Below the pieces are notes generated by a model. That model was given only the letters and a program-made list of their open reading frames with translations, was not told the DNA's origin and searched no databases. The position numbers and the translations under genes are program-made. 64,000 nt of DNA from Cellulomonas sp. SG140 (lineage in GTDB: Bacteria; Actinomycetota; Actinomycetes; Actinomycetales; Cellulomonadaceae): contig NZ_JANZLA010000007.1 of the NCBI RefSeq assembly GCF_025770785.1, forward strand, positions 170,114-234,113, in the 5' to 3' direction. Each line of letters starts with the position of its first letter. The stretch's first letter is position 1. Of the stretch, positions 7,220-16,362 are shown piece by piece.

Positions 7220-8836
7220 ATGACGGCGGCCGTCGTCGACCGTCCCGTGCCGGCGCGCGTCGAGGTGGGTGCGGCGTCCGACGTTCTGCGCGCCGCGCAG
7301 GTGCTCCTTGCGGCGGTCGACGCGGCGGAGTCCTGGTCCGCCGGTGAGCGCCGCACGGCGTTGGAGCGGGTGGATCGCGCGGCGGGTCTGCTGGCCGCGG
7401 CTCGGGCAGCACTGCTGGCGGCCGAGCGAGCGGCTGGGACCTGGGCGCTGCACGGCGACCGCGACCTGACGGCATGGCGGGCGCGGACCTCGCGAGCCGG
7501 GGTACGGGAGGCGGTGGGGCAGGTCCGCCAGGCCGACGCCATCACGACGATGCCTCAGGTGCGTGGCGCGCTGACCAGGGGAGCGATCACCACGACGCAC
7601 GTCGACGCGATCGCCCGGTTCACCGCAACCGCTCCGCCCCGGGTCGTGGAGCACGCGCGGTCAGGTGCGGGACAAGCGGCGATCGTCGCCCTCGCCACCC
7701 GGGTGGACGGTGCGGGACTGGGCAAGGCGCTGACGCGGTGGCAGGCCGAGCTGGACCCCGCTGCCCGGCAGCGCACGCACGACGAGCAGCAGGCGGCGCG
7801 CTACCTGAACCTCTCCGAGACGCCCGGCGGAACCTATGTGAAGGGCCTGCTCGACTCCGTCGCAGGACACCGGTTGCGGCTCGCTCTCGAGGCGGTGACC
7901 CCACGTCCCGGTGTCGACGACGACCGCGCTCCGGAGCAGCGGCGCGCGGACGCCCTCGCGCAGCTGGCCGACCGTGCGCTCGACGACATCGGTGCCGCGA
8001 CCGGTCCGGCCGGGCGGCCGCACGTCAGCCTGGTGCTGAGCGAGTCCACGTGGCGGGCCCTGCGCGAGCGCGGTCACGAACCGGTGGGTCAGCGCGGTAC
8101 GGCCCGCGGGCGAGGTGTGGCTGACGAGGTGGGTGCGGGCGCCGGGCGAGGTGTGGCTGACGAGGTGGGTGAGGGCGCCGGACGAGGTGTGGCTCGTGGT
8201 CAAGGGGCAGCCGGTGAGTGGGGTGTCATCGGCGGCCTCGGTCCGGCTCGGGCGAGCGCGGGGAGCGCCGTGGAGACGGAGCGAGCCCTCGCCGGCGTGC
8301 CGCCGGTGTGCGACGAGGACGGGAACCCCTGGCCGGCGTCCGAGGTCGGCCGAGTGCTGTGCGACTGCCACGTCACCCGCGTCGTCGTCGACGCGGACTC
8401 GGTGCCGCTCGACCTGGGTCGTACGCAACGGCTGTTCAGCGCCCACCAGCGGAGGGCCGTCACCGTCCGGGACGGAGGGTGCGGGTGGCCTGGGTGCAGC
8501 ACGCCGGCACGGTGGTGCGAGCTGCACCATCTGACGTGGTGGGACCGCGACGGTGGCCCGACGGACCTGCGGAACGCCGTGATGCTGTGCTCGTTCCATC
8601 ACCACCAGGTCCACCGGCGGGATCTGACGGTCCACCGGGAGCCACCGGGGTCGCCGCCGGCTGCCGCGAGCGCTGGTGCACGGGCGGAGGGTCGGTCGGA
8701 CGGAGGCGGCTCCGGACCACCGGACCAGGTGGTCGGGATGTCGTCGGCCGAGAGGCGGCAGAGTCGTTACCGGTTCACCATGCCGGACGGGCGTGACGCC
8801 GTCACGTTGCGCGTCAGCATGCCCGCGGACCCGTGA
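7220..8836 (+). CDS. DUF222 (13E12-family) HNH endonuclease domain protein
   Basis: This 538-residue protein has an N-terminal helical DUF222 domain (about residues 20-280) and a C-terminal HNH nuclease motif around residues 420-465: GGCGWPGCSTPARWCELHH, then WWDRDGGPTDLRNAVMLCS and FHHHQVH. Two CxxC-like cysteine pairs could hold structural zinc. Residues about 297-335 are a low-complexity linker made of a 12-residue repeat (see 8108-8190). The family is multi-copy in actinobacteria and SOS-induced in mycobacteria; its biological role is not settled. The ATG at 7220 lies 24 bases after the SOS box. Confidence 0.9.
   Translation: MTAAVVDRPVPARVEVGAASDVLRAAQVLLAAVDAAESWSAGERRTALERVDRAAGLLAAARAALLAAERAAGTWALHGDRDLTAWRARTSRAGVREAVGQVRQADAITTMPQVRGALTRGAITTTHVDAIARFTATAPPRVVEHARSGAGQAAIVALATRVDGAGLGKALTRWQAELDPAARQRTHDEQQAARYLNLSETPGGTYVKGLLDSVAGHRLRLALEAVTPRPGVDDDRAPEQRRADALAQLADRALDDIGAATGPAGRPHVSLVLSESTWRALRERGHEPVGQRGTARGRGVADEVGAGAGRGVADEVGEGAGRGVARGQGAAGEWGVIGGLGPARASAGSAVETERALAGVPPVCDEDGNPWPASEVGRVLCDCHVTRVVVDADSVPLDLGRTQRLFSAHQRRAVTVRDGGCGWPGCSTPARWCELHHLTWWDRDGGPTDLRNAVMLCSFHHHQVHRRDLTVHREPPGSPPAAASAGARAEGRSDGGGSGPPDQVVGMSSAERRQSRYRFTMPDGRDAVTLRVSMPADP
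8108..8190 (+). repeat. 36-base tandem repeat inside the HNH gene
   Basis: Two nearly identical 36-base units (8108-8143 and 8144-8179) and a diverged third encode GRGVADEVGAGA, GRGVADEVGEGA and a start of the same (GRGVA). The units are in frame, so copy-number change would lengthen or shorten the linker between DUF222 and HNH without breaking the gene. Confidence 0.85.
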
Positions 8837-8892
8837 CGCGGGGGCGACCCTGCGTCGCGGGACGGGCGTAGACGCGGCGCTCGAGGACCAGG

Positions 8893-9633
8893 TCAGCGGC
8901 CGGGGTGTCGGGGCCAGCCCTCGGCGCGGAGGCGCTCGAAGCCGTCGAGCATCAGGTCCAGGGCGAACTCGAACTCGGCCTGGTCGTCGCAGCCGCGGGC
9001 GACCACGGTGCCGTCGTCGTGCGTCGCGGTCAGCACGGTGGCGGCGATGTTGGGGAAGTGCTGCGCGAGCGCCTGCAGCATCGCCTGCTGCACCTGCGGC
9101 GAGGGGCCGTCGGCGGTGGGCCCAGCGCCGTCGGCACCGGACGTGTCCGGACCCGCGGGCTCCTCGAAGAGCTCCTGGGTGAACCCCCACATGCGGCTGC
9201 CGAGGGCGTGCATCACGTGGTGCGTCAGCTCGTCGCTGAAGCCGCCGGCGCGGAACGTCCCGATCACCGAGTCGATGTAGCCGAGGACCGCCGGGGTGCG
9301 GGAGGTGCGCGACTCGAGCACGGCGCGGCCCCAGGGGTGTCGCAGCAGCACCCGCCGTGCCGACAGGACTCGCAACCGGATCGCCGTGCGCCAGTCGACG
9401 CCTGTGGCCGGCGGGTCGATCTCGGTGACCAACAGCTCGACCATGCCGTCGAGCAGCTGGTCCTTGTTGGCGACGTGCTTGTAGAGCGCCATCGGGACGA
9501 CGTCGAGCTCCTGGGCCAGCCGGCGCATGCTCAGCGCCTCGATGCCGATCCGGTCCGCGAGCGCGACGGCCGCCGTGAGCACCCGGAGGCGGTTGAGGCG
9601 CGGACGCGTGGCGGTGGCCGACGGGCGGGCCAT
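8893..9633 (-). CDS. TetR/AcrR-family transcriptional regulator
   Basis: This 246-residue protein has an N-terminal helix-turn-helix (residues about 10-60: RVLTAAVALADRIGIEALSM, RRLAQELDVVPMALYKHVAN, KDQLLDGMVELL) typical of the TetR branch with a TetR_C-like ligand domain. The start is the ATG at 9633; an upstream in-frame ATG would run over the operators. It is divergent from the DUF4386 gene at 9736, with two copies of a 15-base palindrome between them, so it probably represses that gene and itself. Confidence 0.9.
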   Translation of the reverse strand: MARPSATATRPRLNRLRVLTAAVALADRIGIEALSMRRLAQELDVVPMALYKHVANKDQLLDGMVELLVTEIDPPATGVDWRTAIRLRVLSARRVLLRHPWGRAVLESRTSRTPAVLGYIDSVIGTFRAGGFSDELTHHVMHALGSRMWGFTQELFEEPAGPDTSGADGAGPTADGPSPQVQQAMLQALAQHFPNIAATVLTATHDDGTVVARGCDDQAEFEFALDLMLDGFERLRAEGWPRHPGR

Positions 9634-9648
9634 GGGCGGCTCCGATCC

Positions 9649-9705
9649 TTGACAGGCGTACGCCGTACACCCTAGCGTCCGTGGCATCAGGTGTACGGCG
9701 TACAC
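9649..9705 (+). promoter_or_regulatory. DUF4386 promoter with two TetR-type operators
   Basis: TTGACA (9649-9654) is followed after 18 bases by TAGCGT (9673-9678). Between them lies operator 1, GCGTACGCCGTACAC (9656-9670). Operator 2, GTGTACGGCGTACAC (9691-9705), is a palindrome with seven-base arms and overlaps the expected early transcript. The two differ at two positions and their centres are 35 bases apart. This is a classic occlusion arrangement for the divergent TetR protein; no binding is shown. Confidence 0.75.
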
Positions 9706-9735
9706 CGAAGTTGCATCCACCCGAAGGAGCCCACC

Positions 9736-10458
9736 TTGGACTCGACCCGACGCACGGCCTTCCTGGCCGGCGCCCTCTACCTGCTGACGTTCGTCTCGTC
9801 GATCCCGGCCGTCGGGCTGCTCGCGCCGGTCCTGCACGACCCCCGGTACGTGCTCGGTGCGGGGGCCGACGGCCGCGTCCTCACCGGCGGCCTGCTCGAC
9901 CTGGTCAACGCCGCGGCGTGCATCGGCACCGCGGTGGTGCTGTTCCCCGTGGTCCGCCGTCAGCACCATCCTGCGGCGCTCGGCTTCGTCGCCGCGCGGC
10001 TCATGGAGGCAGCGATCATCGCCATCGGCGTCGTGAGCCTGTTCACCGTGGTCACGCTCCGCCGCTCGTACGCCGCCGGGCACGCGGGCGACCCGGCGAC
10101 CCTGGTCGCCGTGAGCTCGGCCCTGGTGGGGGTGCGCGACTGGACCTTCCTGCTCGGGCCGAGCCTGGTCCCCGGCATCAACGCCCTCCTGCTCGGCACC
10201 CTCCTGCTGCGCTCCGGACTGGTGCCGCGCGCGATCCCGGTGCTGGGCCTGGTTGGCGCGCCGCTGCAGATCTCTGCCGTGATCGGGACGGTCCTCGGGG
10301 TGAACAGCCAGGTGTCGGTGTGGTCGGCGATCGGCGTGGCGCCGATCTTCTTCTGGGAGCTGTCGCTCGGTGTCTGGCTGGTGGCGAAGGGCTTCCGCCC
10401 GTCGCCGCTGCTCGGCGACCCGGGGCGGTCGGCGGCGGCGCTCTCGGTCGCTCCCTGA
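9736..10458 (+). CDS. DUF4386-family membrane protein
   Basis: This 240-residue protein has about six to seven membrane helices and the family-typical opening RRTAFLAGALYLLTFVSSIP, followed by an extracytoplasmic HDPRYVLGAGADGRVLTGGL loop. Its function is unknown. I chose the TTG at 9736 because AAGGAG sits six bases upstream and the upstream frame overlaps an operator. It is likely under control of the divergent TetR gene through two operators. Confidence 0.82.
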   Translation: MDSTRRTAFLAGALYLLTFVSSIPAVGLLAPVLHDPRYVLGAGADGRVLTGGLLDLVNAAACIGTAVVLFPVVRRQHHPAALGFVAARLMEAAIIAIGVVSLFTVVTLRRSYAAGHAGDPATLVAVSSALVGVRDWTFLLGPSLVPGINALLLGTLLLRSGLVPRAIPVLGLVGAPLQISAVIGTVLGVNSQVSVWSAIGVAPIFFWELSLGVWLVAKGFRPSPLLGDPGRSAAALSVAP

Positions 10459-10574
10459 CGGGCGGCGCCCCGGTCCGGACGGGGGCGAGCCGCTCCTGCC
10501 GGAGGGCGCGCCGGTCTCGCCGGGGGCGAGCCGGTCCCGACCGGTGGCGAGAGGGTCCGGGAGGGGGGCGCCGG
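10459..10574. repeat. Degenerate GC-rich repeats between convergent genes
   Basis: Short imperfect units built on GGGGCGAGCCG and GCGCCGGTC recur four to five times and can fold into several hairpins. They sit between the ends of the DUF4386 gene and the Fe-S oxidoreductase gene and could serve as a two-way terminator. No gene is seen. Confidence 0.4.
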
Positions 10575-12950
10575 TCAGTCGGTCGTTGCGGGACGGATGC
10601 GCTCGAGCAGCAGGACGGCGATGTCGGCCACCTCGGGGACGCCGACGGCGGCCGGGCGACCTGCGGATCCCTGGCCGTGGGCGCCGGCCGGTGCGCCCGA
10701 CGGGTCGGCGGTGCCCGGGGTCGGGCGACCGCTCGACGTCGTGGACGGGGTGGACGAAGCCACCGCGGCGACCCCGTCGGACAGCATGACCGTGCAGTAC
10801 GGGCACGCGGTCGCGATGGCGTCGGCGCCGGTGGCGACGGCCTCCTCCGCACGGGCGGTGCCGATGCGGGTGCCGATCGTCTCCTCCATCCACATGCGCG
10901 CGCCGCCGGCGCCGCAGCAGAACGAGGTGGACCCGGACCGCGGCATCTCGGCGAGCTCGACACCGGGGATGGCGGCGATCAGCTCGCGGGGCGGTGCGTA
11001 GACCTGGTTGTGCCGGCCGAGGAAGCACGGGTCGTGGTAGGTGATCCGCAGCGGGGCGGGGTTGGATGCAGCGGCAGGGACGGCAGCCTCGTCGTCGGCC
11101 GACCGGTCGACCGGCGTCAGCCGGCCCTCCGCCACGAGGCGGTTGAGCAGCTCGGTGTGGTGCACCACCTCGTACCGGCCACCCGCCTGCGGGTACTCGC
11201 GCGCGAGCGTGTTGAAGCAGTGGGCGCACGTCACGACGACCTTGGTGGCCTTCGCCTCGGTGAGCACCTCGACGTTCTGAGCCGCGAGGGTCTGGAACAG
11301 CAGCTCGTTGCCGGCCCGTCGTGCCGGGTCGCCGGTGCACGACTCGCCCTCGCCGAGCACCGCGAACGACACCCCGGCGGTGTGCAGCAGCTCCGCGACG
11401 GCCCTCGTCGTGCGCTTGGCCCGGTCCTCGTAGGCCCCCGCGCAGCCGACCCAGAACAGGTACTCGACGTCGGCGGCGCTCTCCACGTCCACGCCGACCA
11501 CCGGCACGTCGAACGGCAGGCCCTTCGCCCAGTCCAGCCGTCCGCGCGCCGGCATGCCCCAGGGGTTGCCGCGCCGCTCCAGCTTGGTGAAGGTGCCGGT
11601 CAGCTCGGCGGGGAACGCCGACTCCATCAGCACCTGGTAGCGCCGCAGGTCGGCGATGGTGTCGACGTGCTCGATGTCCACCGGGCACTGCTGCACGCAG
11701 GCGCCGCACATGGTGCAGCTCCACAGCACGTCGGGGTCGATCACGCCGGAGCCGACCAGGTCCATGCCGAGGTGCGGATCGGTGACGGTGGGGTAGCGGC
11801 CGTCGGCCGTGCGGTGGACGGTCGGGGTGGCGTCGGCGGTGGACGCCCCCGAGACGTCGGACGAGCCCGCAGCCCGGACCGCCCTCACGTAAGGGGCTGT
11901 GGCCGCGGCCTGGTCCCGCAGCGCCAGCACCAGCAGCTTGGGGCTGAGCGGCTTTCCGGTGGCCCACGCCGGGCACTGCTCCTGGCAGCGGCCGCACTCG
12001 GTGCACGTCGCGACGTCCAGCAGGCCCTTCCACGTCAGGTCCTCGACGGCGCCGACCCCGAGCCGGGCATCGTCGGGAAGCTCCTCGATCGCGGCCAGGT
12101 CGAGGGGCGAGCCGTCGGGCGCACGCATCGGCGCCAGCGGACCGAGCGCCGGCCCACCGGACGGCCGGCGCCGCGCGTACACGTTGACCAGGGCGAGGAA
12201 CCGGTGCCAGGCGACGCCCATGGTCGGCTGCACACCGACCACCACGAACCACGCCATCGAGCCGAGGATCTTCACCGTGGCGGTCAGCACCACGGCGGTC
12301 TCGAGGCTCGTCGTCCCCGCGCCCGCCCACGCGGAGCCGTACCAGGCCGTCAGCGGGAAGTGCCACGCCGTCGCGACCGGCGACCCGGTCCGCGCCGCGA
12401 GCGCGTACTCCAGCCCGCGCAGCACCAGCACCGCGGCGACCACCAGCAGCACGGTGGCCTCGACGAACACCGCCTGCGGCTGCGACGAGCCGAAGAACCG
12501 CGACGACCTCCGCTCGGCAGCGCCCTCGCCACGGTGCGGCCGGACCACCTGTCGCAGCGCGATCAGGTAGACGATCCCGACCAGCGACGCCCACGCGATG
12601 CCCTCGGTCAGCCACTCGACCGGCGGCAGGTGCCCGATGACGGGCAGGGAGTATGACGGGTCCACCACCTGCCCGTACCCGGACACCAGCGTGAGGAACA
12701 GGACGGGGAACGACACCATCACCGCCCAGTGGGCGATGCCGACCCACACCCGCCGCTGGAACCGCAGGTGCAGCACCACCTCGCGCAGCAGGGTCGCCAG
12801 GCGCGGGCCGACGGGCCCCCACCGGCCCGGCAAGGGGCGGCCGATGCGGATCGTCGCGACGATGCGCGCGACGCCCCAGGCGAAGACGGCCACGCCGACC
12901 ACCGTCGCGACGAGGACCAGGACGAGGCACGTCACCTGCAGCGGCGTCAC
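10575..12950 (-). CDS. Membrane-anchored Fe-S oxidoreductase (CCG domains)
   Basis: This roughly 791-residue protein has five or more N-terminal membrane helices resembling nitrate reductase gamma/heterodisulfide reductase anchors. Two [4Fe-4S] motifs follow, CTECGRCQEQCP near residue 316 and CTMCGACVQQCP near 410. Two cysteine-rich CCG domains come next, with HCFNTLAREY and DPCFLGRHN, CCGAGGARMWMEE near 675, and ACPYCTVML. The architecture matches actinobacterial Fe-S reductases such as Rv0338c of M. tuberculosis, thought to move electrons between a cytoplasmic donor and the quinone pool. The donor is unknown. The start is uncertain: GTG at 12950 (VTPLQVTC) is used, GTG at 12956 is equally possible. 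The C-terminal 60 residues are a low-complexity tail. Confidence 0.85.
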   Translation of the reverse strand: MTPLQVTCLVLVLVATVVGVAVFAWGVARIVATIRIGRPLPGRWGPVGPRLATLLREVVLHLRFQRRVWVGIAHWAVMVSFPVLFLTLVSGYGQVVDPSYSLPVIGHLPPVEWLTEGIAWASLVGIVYLIALRQVVRPHRGEGAAERRSSRFFGSSQPQAVFVEATVLLVVAAVLVLRGLEYALAARTGSPVATAWHFPLTAWYGSAWAGAGTTSLETAVVLTATVKILGSMAWFVVVGVQPTMGVAWHRFLALVNVYARRRPSGGPALGPLAPMRAPDGSPLDLAAIEELPDDARLGVGAVEDLTWKGLLDVATCTECGRCQEQCPAWATGKPLSPKLLVLALRDQAAATAPYVRAVRAAGSSDVSGASTADATPTVHRTADGRYPTVTDPHLGMDLVGSGVIDPDVLWSCTMCGACVQQCPVDIEHVDTIADLRRYQVLMESAFPAELTGTFTKLERRGNPWGMPARGRLDWAKGLPFDVPVVGVDVESAADVEYLFWVGCAGAYEDRAKRTTRAVAELLHTAGVSFAVLGEGESCTGDPARRAGNELLFQTLAAQNVEVLTEAKATKVVVTCAHCFNTLAREYPQAGGRYEVVHHTELLNRLVAEGRLTPVDRSADDEAAVPAAASNPAPLRITYHDPCFLGRHNQVYAPPRELIAAIPGVELAEMPRSGSTSFCCGAGGARMWMEETIGTRIGTARAEEAVATGADAIATACPYCTVMLSDGVAAVASSTPSTTSSGRPTPGTADPSGAPAGAHGQGSAGRPAAVGVPEVADIAVLLLERIRPATTD

Positions 12951-13233
12951 CGGCACACGGTAACCGCTCGCCTCCGGGCGGCCCGAGGCCGGTTCGCGCC
13001 CCGGGATCGCGGCGCGGGTCAGCTCCGCTCCGCGCCCCGCTCCGGGCCGGGTACGCCGCACCGATGGCATGCCCGCCACACAGCACCGCTGGCGCGCCAC
13101 TCACGCCGCACCCATGGCGCGAGCAGCACACCCCCCGATGGCGCGACCGGTGGCGAGCTCGGCTCCGCGGGCCCCGACGGGCCTCCCGGTACCATTGCCG
13201 CAGCCCCCGCCCTCGACAGGACGGAGCGGACCG
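12951..13233. other. Divergent intergenic region before the mrp operon
   Basis: This region separates the leftward Fe-S oxidoreductase from mrpA. A possible -10, TACCAT at 13190-13195, lies 38 bases before the mrpA ATG. The motif ATGGCGCGA recurs at about 13113 and 13139. I see no gene. Confidence 0.4.
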
Positions 13234-16200
13234 ATGCTCTGGCTGCTGGCCACCCACCTGGCCGCAGCCCTCGTCGCGCCCGCACTGGTGGGACGGCTCG
13301 GCCGCCGGGCGTTCTGGGTGCTGGCCCTGGTCCCGGCCTCGGCGGCGGTCTGGGCGCTCAGCTGGACCGAGCGGGTGCGCGCCGGTGCGGCCCCGCACGT
13401 GACGGTCAGCTGGATCCCTGCCCTGGGGCTCGACCTCGACCTTCGGCTGGACACCCTGTCCTGGCTGATGACGCTGATCGTCGGCGGCGTCGGGGCGCTC
13501 GTGCTCGTCTACTGCCGGGCGTACTTCAAGGCCGATGCCCAGGGCCTGGGACGGTTCGCCGGGGTGTTCCTCGCGTTCGCCGGCTCGATGCTCGGCCTGG
13601 TGCTCAGCGACGACCTGCTGCTGCTGTTCGTCTTCTGGGAGCTCACCACGGTGATGAGCTACCTGCTGATCGGGCACTACGCCGAGACCCGCAAGGCGAG
13701 CCGACGGGCGGCGATGCAGGCGATCGTCGTCACCACCGCGGGCGGTCTGACGATGCTGGTGGGCCTGGTGATCCTGCAGCACGCCGCCGGCACCTCCCGG
13801 CTGAGCGAGCTGCTGGCGCACCCGCCGCACGGACCCGCGGTGACGGCCGCGGTGGTGTGCCTGCTGGCCGGCGCCGCCACCAAGTCGGCGCTGATCCCGT
13901 TCCACTTCTGGCTGCCGGCGGCGATGGCCGCCCCCACGCCGGTGAGCGCGTACCTGCACGCCGCCGCGATGGTGAAGGCCGGCGTGTACCTGGTCGCCCG
14001 GTTCGCGCCGGCCTACGCCGACCTGTCGGTGTGGCGCTGGTTCGTGCTGATCGGCGGTGGCGGGACGCTGCTGCTCGGCGGCTACCGGTCGCTGCGGCAG
14101 CACGACCTGAAGCTGGTGCTGGCGTTCGGCACGGTGAGCCAGCTGGGGCTGATCGTGCTGCTGGTGGGGCTCGGCACTCCGGCGGCGGCGCTGGCCGGGC
14201 TGGCGATGCTGGGCGCGCACGCCCTGTTCAAGGCGGCGTTGTTCCTGGTGGTGGGCACGGTGGACGCCGCGGCGGGGACGCGTGACCTGCGCCGGCTGTC
14301 CGGGGTGGGCCGCGAGCTGCCGTGGGTCGCCGCCGCCGGTGCGCTGGCCGTCGCGTCGATGATCGGGCTGCCACCGTTCGCGGGGTTCGTCGCCAAGGAG
14401 GCGGGGCTCGAGGCGGTCGCGGGGCTCGGCGGCGCCACCGGTGCGGTGGTCCTGGCGGTGGTGGCCGTCGGGTCGGTGCTGACGGTGGCGTACGGGCTGC
14501 GGCTGTGGTGGGGCGCGTTCGCGACGAAGCGGGCCGTGCTGTCCGCCTCGGCGGTCGAGCACGCCGACGGCACCGCGACGACGACCCCGATCAGCGCCGC
14601 CGCGGCCGACGGCGCACCGCTCGCGGCGCCTGCCGCCGTGCGGCCGTCGTCACCGGTGCTCGTCGTCCCCGCGCTGGTGCTGGCCGCACTCGGCCTGGTG
14701 GTCGCGCTGGTGCCGGGCTACGGCGAGGGCCTGCTGCGCCCTTACGCCGACGCGTTCACCGGCCACGCAGCGCCGGGCGCCGCCGCGTCCGGTGCCCACA
14801 CCGGTCACCTGACCCTCTGGGCCGGCCTCACGCCGACGCTCGTCGTCACCCTCGCCGTGCTGCTGGCCGGCGCCCTCGCCTTCCGCGCCCGCGACGGCGT
14901 GGAGCGCGCCCAGGGCATGCTGCGCCTGCCACCGCGGGTCGACGCCGACCACCTGTACCGCCGGTCCATGCGCCGGCTGGACGACGTGGCCGCCGACGTG
15001 ACGGCGTTCACCCAGCGCGGTTCGCTGCCGGTGTACCTGGGCCTGATCCTCGGCGTCTTCGTGATCGGCGTCGGCACCGCCCTGCTGACCGGCACCCGCC
15101 TGCCGACCCGCGTGGTGCCGTACCAGGCGCTGACCGAGGTGGCGTTCGCCGGAGTCAGCGTCGTGGCGGCGGTGCTGGCGGCCCGGGCCCGGCGCCGGCT
15201 GAAGGCGGTGATCCTCACCGGCATCGGCGGGTACGCGGTGGCAGGGCTGTTCCTGCTGCAGGGTGCACCGGACCTGGCGCTGACGCAGGTGCTGGTGGAG
15301 ACCGTGACGCTGGTGGTGTTCGTGCTGGTGCTGCGGCGGCTGCCGCCGTACTTCTCCGACCGGCCACTGGCCGCCTCCCGCTGGCTGCGGCTGGGGATCG
15401 GGGTGGCCGTCGGGCTGGTGGTGGCCGGCATCGGGCTGATCGCGCCGGGCGCGCGGGTGCACCTGCCGGTGTCGGCGGCGTACGCGCAGGAGGCGTACGC
15501 GTTCGGCGGCGGCAAGAACGTGGTCAACGTGACCCTGGTCGACATCCGCGCATGGGACACCATGGGCGAGATCTCGGTGCTGCTGGTCGCGGCGACCGGC
15601 GTCGCCTCGCTCGTCTTCGTCTCCCGGCGCACCGGGCGCATCTTCCGCGCGCACGACGCGCCGGCCGACCGTGCCGTGTGGGGCGGCGCCGCCCATCCCC
15701 GGGCGGTCGAGGTGCGCGGCGGCGAGGGGGACCCGACCCGCGGTCCCGTGCCGGGGCCGACGACGAGGCCGGGACCGTCCGCGCCCGGCTCCGGCCGTGC
15801 CCGCGAGTGGCTGCGCGCCGGCCGCACGCTGGCCCCGGTGCGCCGGTCGGTGATCTTCGAGGTGGTCGTCCGGCTGCTGTTCCACACCATGGTCATGTAC
15901 TCGCTGTTCCTGCTGTTCAGCGGGCACAACAACCCCGGTGGCGGGTTCGCGGCGGGGCTGGTCACCGGGATCGCGCTGATCGTGCGTTACCTGGCCGGCG
16001 GCCGGTACGAGCTGGGGGAGGCCGCGCCGGTGCAGCCCGGGGTGCTGCTGGGCACCGGCCTGTTCCTCGCCACCGGCGTGGCGGTGGCGCCGCTGCTGCT
16101 GGGCGGGTCGGTGCTCGAGTCGGCGATCGTGGACCTGCACCTGCCGCTGGTCGGGGACGTGCACCTGGTGACCAGCCTCGGGTTCGACGTCGGCGTGTAC

Positions 16201-16362
16201 CTGGTGGTGGTGGGGCTGGTGCTGGACGTGCTGCGCAGCCTCGGTGCCGAGCTGGACCGGCGGGCCGAGTTCGGCGAGGACGACGTCGAGGAGTCGGTGC
16301 CGGACCTGCGGCGCACGCCGCACCCCGGGCTGGTCGGGTTCCACGAGGGGGCGTCGCGATGA
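13234..16362 (+). CDS. mrpA: Mrp Na+/H+ antiporter subunit A-B fusion
   Basis: This 1042-residue membrane protein has an N-terminal NuoL/ND5-like module with about 14 helices; landmarks are FWELTTVMSYLLIGHY near residue 134, the lysine helix AATKSALIPFHFWLPAAMAAPTP region near 215, and MVKAGVYLVAR. A C-terminal MrpB domain begins near residue 870 with VIFEVVVRLLFHTMVMYSL and SGHNNPGGGFAAGLVTG. Actinobacterial MrpA proteins are commonly fused to MrpB. The complex exchanges Na+ for H+ at the cytoplasmic membrane. GGAG lies about seven bases before ATG 13234. The stop overlaps mrpC (ATGA). Confidence 0.95.
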   Translation: MLWLLATHLAAALVAPALVGRLGRRAFWVLALVPASAAVWALSWTERVRAGAAPHVTVSWIPALGLDLDLRLDTLSWLMTLIVGGVGALVLVYCRAYFKADAQGLGRFAGVFLAFAGSMLGLVLSDDLLLLFVFWELTTVMSYLLIGHYAETRKASRRAAMQAIVVTTAGGLTMLVGLVILQHAAGTSRLSELLAHPPHGPAVTAAVVCLLAGAATKSALIPFHFWLPAAMAAPTPVSAYLHAAAMVKAGVYLVARFAPAYADLSVWRWFVLIGGGGTLLLGGYRSLRQHDLKLVLAFGTVSQLGLIVLLVGLGTPAAALAGLAMLGAHALFKAALFLVVGTVDAAAGTRDLRRLSGVGRELPWVAAAGALAVASMIGLPPFAGFVAKEAGLEAVAGLGGATGAVVLAVVAVGSVLTVAYGLRLWWGAFATKRAVLSASAVEHADGTATTTPISAAAADGAPLAAPAAVRPSSPVLVVPALVLAALGLVVALVPGYGEGLLRPYADAFTGHAAPGAAASGAHTGHLTLWAGLTPTLVVTLAVLLAGALAFRARDGVERAQGMLRLPPRVDADHLYRRSMRRLDDVAADVTAFTQRGSLPVYLGLILGVFVIGVGTALLTGTRLPTRVVPYQALTEVAFAGVSVVAAVLAARARRRLKAVILTGIGGYAVAGLFLLQGAPDLALTQVLVETVTLVVFVLVLRRLPPYFSDRPLAASRWLRLGIGVAVGLVVAGIGLIAPGARVHLPVSAAYAQEAYAFGGGKNVVNVTLVDIRAWDTMGEISVLLVAATGVASLVFVSRRTGRIFRAHDAPADRAVWGGAAHPRAVEVRGGEGDPTRGPVPGPTTRPGPSAPGSGRAREWLRAGRTLAPVRRSVIFEVVVRLLFHTMVMYSLFLLFSGHNNPGGGFAAGLVTGIALIVRYLAGGRYELGEAAPVQPGVLLGTGLFLATGVAVAPLLLGGSVLESAIVDLHLPLVGDVHLVTSLGFDVGVYLVVVGLVLDVLRSLGAELDRRAEFGEDDVEESVPDLRRTPHPGLVGFHEGASR

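Noticed and set aside
8893..14562. A minus-strand open frame of almost 1900 codons running antisense to several genes
   Set aside because: Only its last 246 codons (the TetR gene) look like a protein. The rest is Arg/Gly/Pro/His-rich shadow coding opposite mrpA and the DUF4386 gene, a known effect of high GC at third positions.
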